From NCBI GenBank assembly GCA_004794785.1, contig SJOL01007411.1, forward strand, positions 1,364,747-1,428,746: a stretch of 64,000 bases of DNA, read 5' to 3'. The notes below the pieces were generated by a model that worked only from the letters and a program-made list of their open reading frames with translations, was not told the origin of the DNA and ran no database searches. This DNA is from Opisthorchis felineus (lineage: Eukaryota > Platyhelminthes > Trematoda > Opisthorchiida > Opisthorchiidae). Within the stretch, counting starts at the first letter, position 1. Every line of letters starts with the position of its first letter. The translations under genes and the position numbers were made by a program. This document shows, piece after piece, positions 22,670 to 34,969 of the stretch.

Positions 22670-24000
22670 GTTAGCACGCCGTTCTGTAAACATCCTTTAC
22701 GATTGTCCTTTTTTCACGAGGTCGTTTTTGTTGGTCCTGTTCTGCACAGTGAAGCCGTCGGTGCAGATGGTTGGGCCTCGCCTGTATGTTTCTCACTGCA
22801 ATTACCCCGCTCCCCCCTCCACGCGGCATGGCGGGATTTTAACGTCTGTTCAGGGGACTGAGTGTTGACAGCATGAGCTAACTTCCACACGAAGTCGTTT
22901 AATAGCTGCTGCTGGAAACCCACCCGATAGAAGCTTGAAGCTCTCCTCGGTTTAACTTTGCTCTACACAACCCAAACTGCCGCGTGTAGGTCAGTGCGAA
23001 ACAAGTGATTTTTCGAGGATCCGATTAACTGTGCAGCTCTTATCTCTACATTTTTCGTGTTCTGCAACAGGAGTTTCCAGATGAGTCGTTGCGACCAAAC
23101 TTAGGCTTGAGTCATTCCCGTTAACTGCGCATTTTTTTACACGGAAAGTTTCTACTCGTCACGCAACAAATCGTTTGGAGAGGGCAATCGTTCCACACAA
23201 TCACCACGATTGGGTTTCCTCGGATATTCCACACCGCATGCTGATATGGAAACGCTACAACCCTTCCCGCTCTCCATTCTGTCGGCTGTCAACCGCGATA
23301 AAAATATGGTTGTGTACAGTGAATAACAGTGCGAATTTTCGTTAATCTTCTCGTACTGCTTATAGGTGAAATGTTGAACAGGTATGCGACGAAAGCTCAA
23401 GAGGTTGTATATTTTATCCAACTCCCATGAATCTGCATTCAACCGGAGTAGAGTTCAGCCCACTTGCCATAGTTTGTGCTGCCAACGTCACTCGGCTGCT
23501 GTTTGGCTATTCTCGCAACTGTATGTAGGGTGACAACAATAGTGGTGATGCTGTTGCTTCAAGTGTGACTTTACCATCTATCTCATGCTCATTTCCCTGT
23601 CCCATATTTGCAGGAGCGCTTACCATTGTGCGGCACTGACAGGTTCCTTGAACAGAAAGTTAATCTCTCTACCTACCTTTGCATGCAGGACTATCTTGAC
23701 AGTTAACTATCAATGACGTTATATCCCTCGAATTAGTTCGGCCCATTTATCTTACCGATGATACCTGGTATCGTTGCTGCTGCTTGCGGTGACATGTTGT
23801 ACGCAACTCGTTTCACTTTGTGCAAACTAGACCACCATTATTATAGCCGTCCGACGGGTGACTCACCATCCAATCTTCAAACCCCCGTCTATGCTCGCTT
23901 ACTCTGCCAGCCGAAGCCTTCATCAGTTTCTCACAATCGATATGCGTTCTTATGCCAGTTTATTTGCCTTAAAGTTCGGTCTTTTGTGTTTGACTTGCAG
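22670..24000 (+). other. Intron of MTAP copy 1 (1.3 kb)
   Basis: GT-AG intron, phase 0, acceptor GACTTGCAG. I see no repeat or gene in it. The exon frame stays open for some way past the donor, so splice read-through would add unrelated residues. Confidence 0.75.
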
Positions 24001-24141
24001 GTATCCGTTAGCGGAGTTCTTGAGGAATTCGAGAAATCTGCAGAAAAGGTGAAGCTCTTGCTGATCAATGCGGTCCGATTGATTGGACAACATGACTGGA
24101 CTAAAACAATGGAAGCAAATGAGGTGTGTTCATTCCTTTAG
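24001..24141 (+). CDS. MTAP: MTAP copy 1, fourth recognised exon (possible C-terminus)
   Basis: GTATCC follows CTTGCAG and encodes VSVSGVLEEFEKSAEKVKLL, matching human [20 protein letters not shown], then an INAVRLIGQHDW block. Two ends are possible. A donor at GAG|GTGTGT (24123) would need one more small exon for the tail (human ends with about a dozen residues after this point); the sequence after CACCCGTAG at 24246 is one in-phase candidate. Alternatively the frame simply reads on to VCSFL and a TAG at 24139-24141. The enzyme fold is complete either way. I cannot choose from sequence alone. Confidence 0.88.
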   Translation, partial: VSVSGVLEEFEKSAEKVKLLLINAVRLIGQHDWTKTMEANEVCSFL

Positions 24142-24712
24142 TTGTGTGTTTAGTGTTAGGTGGCACATGTTTGTTCGTGTTCTTTGCTGGTGTGCTTGGC
24201 GGCTGACGACTAATAACCCGCCATCCGTTTTTTTAACACCCGTAGTCTACTCTGGCTGTGCCAGCTCATACAATGATTTGGGTGTCGACTTGCCGTTCAG
24301 CAACATGAAAATAGGAACCGTGTGCTGTTGTCGATTGGACTGCACTCACAAGACCCTTAACGAACCATCATTTTGAGTTTCTACACAGTAATTCAAAATA
24401 GTACTACTATGGCGCGCCGAATTAGCTTCCAGTAATCACCTCACTGTAAGGCTCATCCTGCCTCGTTTCACTCCTCCGAATAACTGCTTGCCACTTTATA
24501 TTTCCTGCTGATTTCCAACTTTTACATGTTACTTTAAGTTTACCCGGCAGTGTACAACGGATGGCTTTCTCTTCTTGATGGCGACCTAGAAAATAGCTCG
24601 AAAAAAGTCTAGACCGAATAACGGAGACCTTCAGGATGGGAGATAAATTTGCTCGAGTTAATCAGCTGCCGGTCAAGAAAATCGTGATTCCAGCCCGTGG
24701 TAACACCTCACG
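24142..24712. other. Downstream of MTAP copy 1; no clear gene
   Basis: It contains the possible tail exon from 24247, which would read STLAVPAHTMIW and stop after 20 codons. I see no AATAAA signal here, so the true 3' end of the gene is not located. Confidence 0.4.
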
Positions 24713-24726
24713 ATTTATGCTCATTA

Positions 24727-24878
24727 AAAAACAATCGTTCAGCTGTGACACCCTTCCGGTGCATAGCTGCCATGCTATCCGAAGGAGGCACGAGGGCCGA
24801 GATGCTGAGGTTGGGTTCGAACCACGGAATTTCCGGTTTGTAGGTTCGCACCTTAAAGACTGAGCTGTCTCGAGTCCA
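24727..24878 (-). mobile_element. SINE-A copy 5, internally deleted
   Basis: Minus orientation. The head has a GAGACAGCTCAGTCTTTAAG D arm and box B GGTTCGAACCC (near 24822-24812). About 45 bp of the central body, present in copies 1 to 3, are missing. The 3' end reads GAACGATTGTTTTTTAA. Flanks ATTTATGCTCATTA (24713-24726) and ATTTATGCCCATTA (24879-24892) give a 14-bp target-site duplication with one mismatch. Confidence 0.88.
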
Positions 24879-24892
24879 ATTTATGCCCATTA

Positions 24893-26290
24893 TGAGACAG
24901 TTACATTTAAAATAGGCTCAAATATAGACAGCTACTCTAAAACGCAAAATTTTGTAACACCTTTCCCTAAAAAACATCTTGACTCGAAAGACGTCAAATT
25001 ATCACACAGGCTGGAAACTCAGTGGATTCCTCTCAACCGGGCCCCCAGAAAGGACCACTCTGACCTGGTATGACATGTGATCTCATCGGTAGGACCTCAT
25101 ACGTATTAAAGTTGAGTACCATCTACTAATTGTTTGCCGGTGTTATGACCCTAAATCTTTTGCAAAACTGTTTAACCACCTGGGTATGTTCACAAATGCT
25201 ATTATGGTTTTTTCCGACATTTGGTTGAAAGTCAGGTGAATCTTGTGTGAAACTAGGACACTGTTCTCTTATGATTTTACATAAACTTGGATTGGCAAAG
25301 CCAACTTGATAATGCCAACTGAAATTTCTGGTACGCAGTGGTAACCATACAAAAATCTCACATTTACTTTATTCCTCATCTGTGAAGAAAGTTACTGCAC
25401 TGATGTCGATTATTTTCCTTTATCGTAGCGCAGGGATTCGGGCAGCTGCACATTTGAAGTTATATGTTTTATGTCGGTGCACCGGCCGCCGTATTGGCCC
25501 ATGTTTGTCAAACTCAATATCTGTTGCTGTGTCTCTTACTGCGTTCCTTGCATGGAGTATGTCTCTGTCAATACCAGTGGATTTCCGCGCTAAAGCCTTC
25601 TTTCATTTCGGATAGCCAGCGTCACCCTTTTTCGTTTACATTCTGCAAGTGTGTATGTATGCAAACCGTGATAGGTCGTTGGGCTCATTGAATCCGTGGT
25701 CCAACTAGCGTTATCTGTTAATTATTGCTAATTCGTCCATGACGGTCATTCAAAAACCACATGGCCTTCCTCAGTCTTGCGGATACGAATTTTCACTCAG
25801 ACCTAGTTGTTGCATCAGCGATACCAGCTACGCAGATCGATGAGGAATTGTGGATCGCGCTAAGGTGGCGTGCATTTTAGCAGATAAACTGATTTAACAC
25901 GTCCATTAGAGGTTGACAAAAGGCATCCTGGCCTCTGATTTGTGGAGTGACTTCATCTATCCCCAATCTGGTAGTCTGTAGGTAGGTCAGTTTGTCTGCC
26001 ATGTCTGTCGGTTTGTCTGTGAGCCGGAGATTTGGGGTTAACCGTACTCAGTCCTGCAAGTGTGAAACACTCCGGATCCTAGAAGTGAGTTAGCCTGCTT
26101 ATTAAGCATGATTCGACTAGTCCTCTGAAGGGCAATGTTGTCATCACTTAGTACCTGTTGTTGATATGTTTTCAGACAGACCTGATAACAGGCATGGTGC
26201 CACGCCAGTCATAGTGTAGACAGAAGGAAAACGCGTAGCAAATTTAGATCACTTGACGTGAACTGATTGGTTTTAAGATAGTGACGATTT
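24893..26290. other. No gene seen; spacer
   Basis: Short frames only. I recognise no domain, RNA gene or repeat. Confidence 0.4.
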
Positions 26291-26770
26291 TCTTTGTCTG
26301 AGTGTGACTTGTCACACTACTGATCACTTACTCAGGGCTGAGGAGTATAGTACTCAGTTACAGACCAGAAGGTTCTGCGTTCCACTCGTCTTAGCGATCC
26401 GTGAGATGGGCACTGCAGATAACTCCCAACGAGGACAAAACAGCCGTACAGTGCTTCTCGGTTTTTCAGTATAGATTGGCTTCGTCTGCAGGGTGAAACC
26501 CCGATTACCAACAAACTAGAAGTAATTTGCTCAGAACGGGAAAGGATCTCACCGGTTAGGTGAGGTTTCCATCTGAGAAGCCGTCACTCAAGGAACTAGT
26601 CAACGTATGACCACGTGATGTGAGTCGCATGACTGAATCATGAGTGGCACTATATCCTGTGTAGCTATGTGTTAGTCACACTGCTGACCAGCCACTCGTG
26701 ATGGAGCGCTCAGCTACTAACCTGGTGGTCCTGGATTCGAATGTCTCTAGAGATTCAACGATGGGGCTCA
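26291..26770 (+). repeat. Dispersed repeat family B, copy 3 (two partial units)
   Basis: The left part (26330-26500) has a tRNA-like GACCAGAAGGTTCTGCGTTC core and then a GGGCACTGCAGATAACTCCC block. The right part (26565-26770) has TTTCCATCTGAG, GTATGACCACGTGATG, a CATGAGTGGCACTATATCC block and a second tRNA-like core, GGATTCGAATG. Compared with the copy at 10535-10845 the order is that of two overlapping partial units side by side. No coding frame is visible. Confidence 0.6.
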
Positions 26771-28820
26771 AACTCTTCAAGAGCTAAATAGGTGACCTGT
26801 CAACCCCCATTTACCTGGAATGCTTACTTTACGCAAACAGCCTTATACTGTCGTTTGTACTCTTACCTGGAGGTCATGGCGCTTTCTGAGATCCCGATGA
26901 TGCCGGAACCGTCGATCAACTTCTCCAGGTGCTCTGTCCTCCTTATTGGAACGGTCTACTACTCGGTCCTTCCTATTAACACCTTCTCTCCTACTTGGTC
27001 CTTTGATACTGCTGGGGTCTAGTTAACGGTGGTGGGCTGAAAAATGAATTTTGGCGTGGTGTTGTCACACCGGGGCCGTCCAGTGTTGGATAATCCGGGC
27101 GTGCAATTTTAATCGCTGTTACTTAAATGACATTCTACTCCACCCCTCCTGACCACACACAGCACGTGTGAATAGGGCGCAATGTGGTGAACGCTGGGCA
27201 TTGGATATACCCAGGTTAACTCGGCTGATGGATCAAAGCAGTATCGCGCTTGGCTGAACTATCGACATCTCACCATTTCGCTGCTGGTGCGCTGTTACCA
27301 CCAGACACAGTCAGTGTTACATAGGCAGCAATTTTCGAATATGCTCAGTCGAAATGGCTAATTTCACATCTGTTAAGTAAAACGGAACCGTTGTGTACAT
27401 TTGCCCGTATGGGAGATTTCTGCAATCTCCCATCCTCAAACTACCTAGAAGTACGCAGAAGCGCCGCGACCTCCATAAATGAATTCTTTTCCATGGGAGG
27501 CAAAAACGAATAAAATGCCGGTTGAACGTCTTATACGGCCTTCGGCTGCGCAAACACAGATCCATATTTTCACCGTCACCTTATTGAAAGTGACAGCATA
27601 ATCAACGATGAAGAGATCTTATTTACCGTGAACCTTCGTTCACTCTGCGACAGCTGGAGTGGAACATCAGAGACCTAATCCCCGTAAAATAGTTCATGTA
27701 GGGGCAAATTTACGGGACTGTGAAACTAAATTGCTTCTCTACTTTTAAAGAATTGAAGGTAAAGAGCTCGTTGACGTTCTGTGCTGCACTCTGTCCTGCC
27801 GGATTTCACTACTCTAAGCATATGCCATTGTTCCGTATGTTAGACACTGATTGTTAGTAGAACGCTTTTCCATTTTAACCAAATATGTATTGTCCCAATC
27901 TGCTTGAAAGAGGTGCCGAATCGTGTCTTGGTTTAAGCGAGAAACTTGTCTTGATCTAACTCGGACTTTGCAGTTTCATGCTCACATTAGGATCTTCAGT
28001 TCTATTTTCATTGCAGTCGTCGATGCTATCCCAGAACGAGTTCTCATTACCCATCAGCACAGCATTTTTTGTTTGCACCTATCAGATCTATTGTTAACTC
28101 GCTTCACTTACCAATCACTACGTACATTGCGGGCCAATAATAATGATTTTAACGTTCCATATAGCAGTTGAAAAGTCTGAACCTAACACTCATTTCTGGA
28201 AACTACCAAACAGCTCATTTATCTCATTGGTGACATGTGTGCACAAGCCCCTCGTTGACGATGCTTGCCATGAATGTGAGGAAGACTACCGCTGATAGTT
28301 TCCAGAAGTTTGTCTAGGTGCTGTGTTTCGACGTACTTTTTCGAAGTAGATTTGCTAATATTGGACAAGGTGCCCCTTTATTGCTCTCTGATTCTTAAAC
28401 ATTCTTTCAAAAGAAGTTATTATCTAGGCTCAAATGCTCCGCTTTCCACACGCTATACTTTGCGAATAAAGTCATTCCCTCGCAAGGAAACAGGGTGGCA
28501 CCAACTTGTTCCGGCGAGGGTATATCCTCTTGAGAGGAATGACAGACGTGTAATTTTTCATACATATTGTCTACTTGGTTAACAAGAATGTAGGTTTCCG
28601 CGAAATCGTCAAATAACAGACCAGGGGATGAGATCAAATAGTTCGCTCCAAAAGTTGAACATCAACATGATATCCTTTCACATTTCTCCTCGGAGCGTGT
28701 CATCTGGTCGGGCGAATATATTGTAAACTACCCACTGGAACTCAACTGGTACAAGCGAAGGTGTTTGTGCGATGGAGTGGTAGCACTGTACCGAAGTATT
28801 GGTGACTCAAGTACGTCTCT
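26771..28820. other. No gene seen; spacer
   Basis: Several short frames occur on both strands without motifs. Nothing was identified. Confidence 0.4.
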
Positions 28821-28827
28821 TGGCCGT

Positions 28828-28945
28828 TATTCTGTTCGCCGAGCTTGGCGATTTATTGTCCTTCTCAACCCTCTACTGACAATGTCTCTTTGATTGTGAC
28901 AAAATGTTTGCAAGACGGTTATCAGTCCCAGTGAACAGGGTCATC
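28828..28945 (+). repeat. Degenerate foldback related to Penelope 3' end
   Basis: The left arm, CTGTTCGCCGAGCTTGGCGA, matches the reverse complement of the Penelope 3' end. The right side, from GACAATGTCTC through GACAAAATGTTTGCAAG to GTGAACAGG, runs in the forward sense. The arrangement matches the better preserved 47620-47783 foldback but is more eroded. Confidence 0.5.
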
Positions 28946-28972
28946 ACCAATGTGTTGTAACATGACAACAAG

Positions 28973-29121
28973 AGCTCGAGATAGCTTAGTGGTTAAGGGG
29001 CGAACTTACTGACCGAACGATCGGTATGCCTAGGCTGGGGCAACCTGGAATTATCTCAGCCCTCATGTCTCCCTCGGGTGGCATGGCAGCCAGGCACCGG
29101 AAGGGTGGTACAGCTGAACGA
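28973..29121 (+). mobile_element. SINE-A copy 6, internally deleted
   Basis: Plus orientation. It begins GCTCGAGATAGCTTAGTGG (box-A-type D arm of the tRNA-like head) and ends ACAGCTGAACGAC. The box B region is deleted, so the head jumps directly to the CCTAGGCTGGGGCAACC body. It faces copy 7 tail to tail. Confidence 0.82.
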
Positions 29122-29166
29122 CGAGGAGGCTGATTGAAATCTAATATACACCGTACCAAAATGAAA

Positions 29167-29299
29167 AAAAATGGTTCAGCTGTAACACCCTTTCGGTGCC
29201 TAGCTGCAATGCCACCCGAAGAAAGCACGAGGGCTGGGATACTGCCAGGTTGCCCAGGCCTAGACAGGGGAAGTAGGGATGCAGAGGTCGGGTTCGAGA
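29167..29299 (-). mobile_element. SINE-A copy 7, truncated in the head
   Basis: Minus orientation. The body is well preserved (TGTAACACCCTTTCGGTGCC to GGGGAAGTAGGGATGC). It breaks off inside box B at GGGTTCGAG, next to unrelated AAAACAACTC. With copy 6 it forms a long inverted repeat around a spacer of about 45 bp. Confidence 0.85.
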
Positions 29300-31540
29300 A
29301 AACAACTCAGAGCAGAACGACTAATTCCGGGGATGTTCAGTGGAGAACAACTTCACAGTGAATTCTGTCGCGGTGCTTCTGTCATGAGATTTCCTAATAG
29401 TGGCGTGTAACGGAAGTGGCCGTCAATGAGAGGCGTGTGTGTGGCTGACCACTTTGTATATTGGTTTTCATCATACTCAGGAAGTTAAGTGAATTGTTTT
29501 TCATGTCATCCGTGAATAACAATAAGAAACCTTAAAGTTACTACCACAGTTGAGTTTATCTGGGAATTCGCTTCTCCGTCTTCGTAGGCTCGTACCAAGT
29601 GTTTGCTCCGGACCAGTAGATCTTTTATTTGCTTCGGTTTTCGCCTTTTTCCCACAGCCATGTCTTTTATGGAGAGGTTATGAAGCAGGATGACCAGAAA
29701 AATATTTATTGGGTGCGCACCCAAAGGTAGATCATTTTTGTTCAGTTAGTTCACAGTGCCAGTCTTTTAAGCGAACCATCACCAGTCCAAATCGCTAAAA
29801 TATAGTATAAGCATATTTCACTACTCTATCCATGTGTTAGTTGACGAGAAGGGATTTTCTCTTAACTATGCACTTCTCGTTTCCTTATTCGGGCACTGGT
29901 ATTCACAAACATGTTTGCAGTTTGGTAATGCTATTCGGAATATCTGCATCAGCATTACAACGGACCGGCAACAGCGATATCGGTGAACGTTTCTCGACAT
30001 TCTAAGGAGCAATCTTTTTAAGGCCAATCCATCACTAGGTAGAACAGTGCGATAAGAAAACCAGGTATCATCTGTGCTTGTCGGCCTCCCTAACTGCCGG
30101 CGAACGAACTGTGTACCAGTATTATGATTACATATAGCTGTTTGGAAATTATGCAGCTGTTCCTATTCTCAGTTATCTCGAGTTGCTGATGGCGCTCCTT
30201 TTGTGTTCTCTCCTTCAGCGTTTGGTTGCCAAAAGTCGACAGGACGTTCTGCACAACTCAAACCACAAGTGAATAAATGTCTGACAGACCGTTTACCTGT
30301 GCCTTCGCGTTTAGGTACATTGATCTCTTCAAGATTTCCGATCTACTCTTCATTTTTATACTAGCTTTTGAAAATGTGGATTCGCTCGCAATACATACTT
30401 GACCGTCGTTGACTTGTGTTTATTTCTTCTGTTCGGGAGCTAGTGAACCGCGTGCGCTTTAACTATACTGTATTCTTTCGAACAATCTAGAGAAAGCGTT
30501 AGCTAAGTTGGAAGTTAGCTAAGTCCGCGGCATTCGCTTCTATTTGAAGTCTAACAGATTTTCTACATAATTTTCCTGATCAGACATGCAGAGGAAATGA
30601 GTTAGCCAACAGTTTTCTCCGTTGTTGCCTGGAATTAAGGTGGTGTGGGAACATTTTCGCTCACGTACATCAATTGCATGCGTATACATCAAGTGACTGA
30701 CTCACGGCTGACTGCTTTGTCACCCTGTTCACTTCTCCGACAAGTTTGTCTAGTTCGATCACCGGTATATTCACGGAATACGCATTTCAAAGAATCCTAA
30801 ATCTTGATATAGGAATCGCATCCAGTGAAAGACCGGTGAACTTAGATTATGCTCACGGTAGTGTCTTGTTTGGCGACTATCACTCCGTAGTCTGCTCTGA
30901 GTAGAACTTTGGAATTGGTCCCTTATTTAAGTATGTCTTTTGTACGTTTAACCTGCAAAATATCGCCTCAGGATTTCCAGAATTCCATAAGTCCCTCTGA
31001 AACTCCAGGAGAGATGTTGAAGTTGTTGACTGGTGTACTCCTTTTGGCAGCTGCGTAAACCAGGACTACACTGATAAAAAAAAGGTCAATGGATACTCCT
31101 CAAGACTTAAGCAAAGTTTTACCAACCTACACTATTCACGGCGTCGGAGGCGAATTCCACCTCCTCTAAAGGGTGATGTATGCAAAAGCAGTCTAAATTT
31201 TTGCTTGCGATATTCGGCTCACGCAATCCGAGGACCCAAATCATCCTCAAACTGTTGTCCATCGATTCCTTCACAGCACGGAAGACCATGGCTAGCTACA
31301 GCATATCCGCAATCAAGTGGTGCGTGAGTGTTCAGCAACGGATCAGCATCACTAGTCCATGGGTAATTGTCGCTTGGCGCTACGGCAAACGTGAAAACTG
31401 TCAATCAACCGAAAGTGTTAACACCACCAATCCCGTTGCACCCAACTGACAAGTCTGTCAGTCGAGACGCATAAGATTGTTTTTCTGGGACTAAATACAT
31501 CCCACATTTATAACTTTCGTTCTGAGGCTTGGTAATTGTC
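29300..31540. other. No gene seen; spacer
   Basis: Only short frames. No recognised motif. Confidence 0.4.
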
Positions 31541-31549
31541 ACATCCTAC

Positions 31550-31960
31550 ACGATGATCGTAAAAAGTTGGGAGTGACACTTGGCTGCCGTCTAATAGCCA
31601 AATTTACTGTCATATTTCCTCGCACGGACTGATCCACATTGCTGGGAGGATGCAGAAGGTAACTGGTCTCAGAGGTGGATATGCTGCTATTTCCTGGCCG
31701 GACTGCCTAGGTACATTTGGTCTGCCGTCGTTGGCTGGGATCGTATTTGACGAGTTACGCAAATTGCGTTAAGTCAATCCTACTGATATGGCTTCTTACT
31801 CCGACGGGGTGCCTTTAACTAGCTGCTGTCCGAAGGTATGGAGACCTTGTTCTTATTCGCCTTCCCTAGGGACTTGATGTCCCTCGGAATAAGTCCTCAA
31901 CCGTCCATTACTTTCCAGCATTCCCTGAGGCATGCCTTCCCCAAGGTTGTGTGTCACGCA
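31550..31960 (+). pseudogene. Possible CR1-like RT C-terminal relic
   Basis: The plus strand gives DDRKKLGVTLGCRL near 31555-31600 (resembling the LGv.ld..L block after RT) and, after several breaks, AAVRRYGDLVLIR near 31820-31860 (resembling the RR.RGDLi.ty block near the C-terminus of CR1-type elements). The order and spacing are right, but the blocks are short and separated by stops. I am not sure. Confidence 0.3.
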
Positions 31961-34920
31961 AGCACAAGTACTAAAACAAATTAATATTCTGTCACTTGAC
32001 TGACTGGCTCGCTAGCCGCCGTGCGAATCTCCCGACATCCGTTGCATTCACAATCCTCGTTGTCCCCGTCTACCTGGTGTCCCGCATATAACAAATGGGC
32101 CCAAACCAAATGGTTAACGATGTGCCACTTTTTTCAAGAATCCAGTTTTTAGGTGACCACATTCTTTTCGCAGCTGTCTGGTCGTTAGCTTGTTACAAGA
32201 GCGCACACAGATCAACACGCACACCGTGGTCTGATGGGGTGGTTTGTTCTTCACTTCCTGCCTCATTACTAGATGGTATGTCGAGAGCACACCTAAAAGG
32301 GCTGAAGGTGTTCTTGCTGGTTCTTCACCAGTTGGTTCACCTGTGGACGGCAGACACAAGTGAACAAGTTTTCCTCCATGATTTGGATCAAAATTTGTGT
32401 AGGCTTGGGTTCCACGTGTATTTCGAGAAGCCTGCCCAGATGTCAGTTTTCTTGAAACATGTTCGTGGGGGAATTCCACTTTCTCTCTAGAATGTCCTTG
32501 CAACAAATATTTTCCAATTCATGAGACAAACACTGCATCAGGTCTCGTTTGGTATAAACTGGGGAGAATCTGAAGAAATATTTATACTTGTCAGTACACT
32601 TACGTTCACGAGACGTATTTCGCGGTGCATCCATAGAAGACAACTTATTTCCGTGTTCAACCTCGTATGTAAATCAAATTGACGAGCATGCCTGACTAAA
32701 ATTCCCTGAAATGGACGGGTCCAAAGTAGCATCAGCTAAAAACAGCTTCTGGCAGATACCCAAACGGGAGTGTGGTGCTTAGAATTGTGCATCGTGTGCA
32801 TGTTTATCATATAGTGTGGATGTAATCGTGGAAGTCAATCCCAGGATTCTATTTTTGGTGTGTGGGTGCATTCGCTTTCGAATCCTGATATAGTTTGCAA
32901 ACTTCAGTCATCCTCAGGAGTCCGGCATCCAGCTGATCGAGTCAAAATCATTGGTTTACTGACCGACAATTTGGATACAAACCACTAGATTACGTGCCGT
33001 CATAGCTCCCACTAGGTGACGCCAAAATTTCTGGTGAAACGTTTGCAATCGACCTACTCAGCACAGTCAGCATTAACCTCAGTCGCTTGTCAGAACAATC
33101 AAACATTTGGACAACTGGTTCTCTCTCGACTTGACCTCATACGCTTGGTGTAAGCAAATGAATCGGGATGCGGCTTGGATTGCCGCATTCTGATTAGTTA
33201 AGAATGCAGTGGGTGATCAGTAGGGACAGGAATGTCAATAATATGACTGTACATCACACCCAAAAAATTGAATAGATGTTCGAATACCAATATCATGGAT
33301 GGGTTTGCGGGAAAGATACCTGGTGAGGAATATCAACAATGATAGGAATTCATATAAAGCCAGATCCTCACAACCTGAAATTGCAAGCCGGCTTCGGTGT
33401 CGCAGTAACAAACGAATGCCTCACGTTTCGTACCACAAGTGTCAATCGGATAGCAAATACTACGGTGTCTCACTTCGGGGACTGGATAAGAACTTGCCCC
33501 ACGTGAAACACATCTGGAAAGGGCACAGGGATGCGCCTGGTCCTACAAAACAGAGAGGTTCCCGTTAGAAGTACACTCGTCTTCCGAACCACCGAATGAC
33601 AGTCGATTCTATGTAAACGTTAATGAAAAGCACCATTTACTGTCTTGGGTTTACTTTCCAAACGTCGCCGTAGCAACGTTAGTACCACAGTATAGGGGAG
33701 AGTTTTTCCTCTATGGGGTTTAATATGTTGCGGACCGCGAAAAACGGGATATTTTTGTCATTTTTGAGAACCAGACTAAATTATAGCCTATGGGACACCT
33801 CGTTTTATCCACTTTCATGATGGATTTCTGTTGAAAGCCGTTTTTTCTTTGACGAATATGGGATTGTTGCGTTCTATTTCTCGGACATGAACTCCAATGG
33901 TAAATGGAAAATGGTGCTGGCAGTTGTTGATAGGGTTATTACGATACAAACATTAAGGCAGTCCGTAGTTAGTTTCGCAGTGACATTCGAATGAATGAGG
34001 TGAACTGGAACGGTCATTGATGCGTCGAACACATCCCCGACAGCCACTTGAGCTCGACGGATCACGATGTTTCTTCCCTATTTGTGGTTGTTCTATGGTT
34101 TTTGTCTACATAAGTAATTCATTGTAACAAGTGTAGGATTGATTCCTGGATGCACAGTGCTGTACTTTGGAATAAAAAAGTGGTTGCTATTTAGTTAACG
34201 CTTGGTAGCTGAGATTACATAAGAGGCTTACATTCTGTTCGCTGAACGTGGTGGTTTGGTTGGAAACGTTCTGCCACTAATCCAGTTGATGTCATCAGTG
34301 CGTGAGAGATTGGCATCGCGTCGTTGTGAAGATACCGCCAAACAATGACGCAACACTAATTTAATGCAACTGGCGACGAGACTTTTGCATCCAAAATACC
34401 AAGCTCAGAGAATAGAACACCAGCCATGTAAACATCGAGTGTCATTAAAATGCAGGTTTGCTGCTAAATCAGCACTGCGATGTGTACAGTGGATTGTCGC
34501 CAACACTTCACTATACACCAGCTTCTGTGCTTGACAAAAAGCTATCTCTTGGCAAGGCCCCTGAAGGATTCTGCACAGCATAACAGGATTTCTTCATCGA
34601 TGATAAGGATATTAATTGGTGTCTTCACCTATTCCTAGAAATACGAAACACCCACTTCCCTTCACGGATGTGAATAGTAATAATGATAATAATGACGAAT
34701 AAAGGTGGGTGAAGCTCTCAGGGTACTACTTTATCGAATAACAAATGAGTTCGTGTGAAACCGAAAGTCATGCAAAGTGCTACTGGAAATTCTAATGTGG
34801 AGGTGGTTAGTTTTTTTGTAAACCTGGTCAAGGGAGCCCGAGTAAACGCAGCAATTCACTCAGGCCCTTTCGTAAACAGGACACTGGTCTGTCATTCTAG
34901 TATGATTCCAGTGTTGCGTC
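31961..34920. other. No gene seen; spacer
   Basis: Frames of up to about 130 codons occur on opposite strands at 32095-32506. They overlap each other and show no domain, so neither is supported. Confidence 0.4.
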
Positions 34921-34921
34921 T

Positions 34922-34969
34922 AAAACACGCACACAACAACAACTAAATTTGTTGTTGTGTGCGTGTTTT
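34922..34969. repeat. Perfect 21-bp inverted repeat with 6-nt loop
   Basis: The arm AAAACACGCACACAACAACAA at 34922-34942 (21 bp; the first 20 are enough to recognise it) is exactly complementary to 34949-34969, with the loop CTAAAT. In RNA it would be a stable hairpin. No promoter or coding context is seen, and it is not part of any repeat I identified here. Confidence 0.9.

Noticed and set aside
32095..32506. Two overlapping frames of about 130 codons on opposite strands
   Set aside because: No motif in either, and mutual overlap is expected by chance in this length of sequence.
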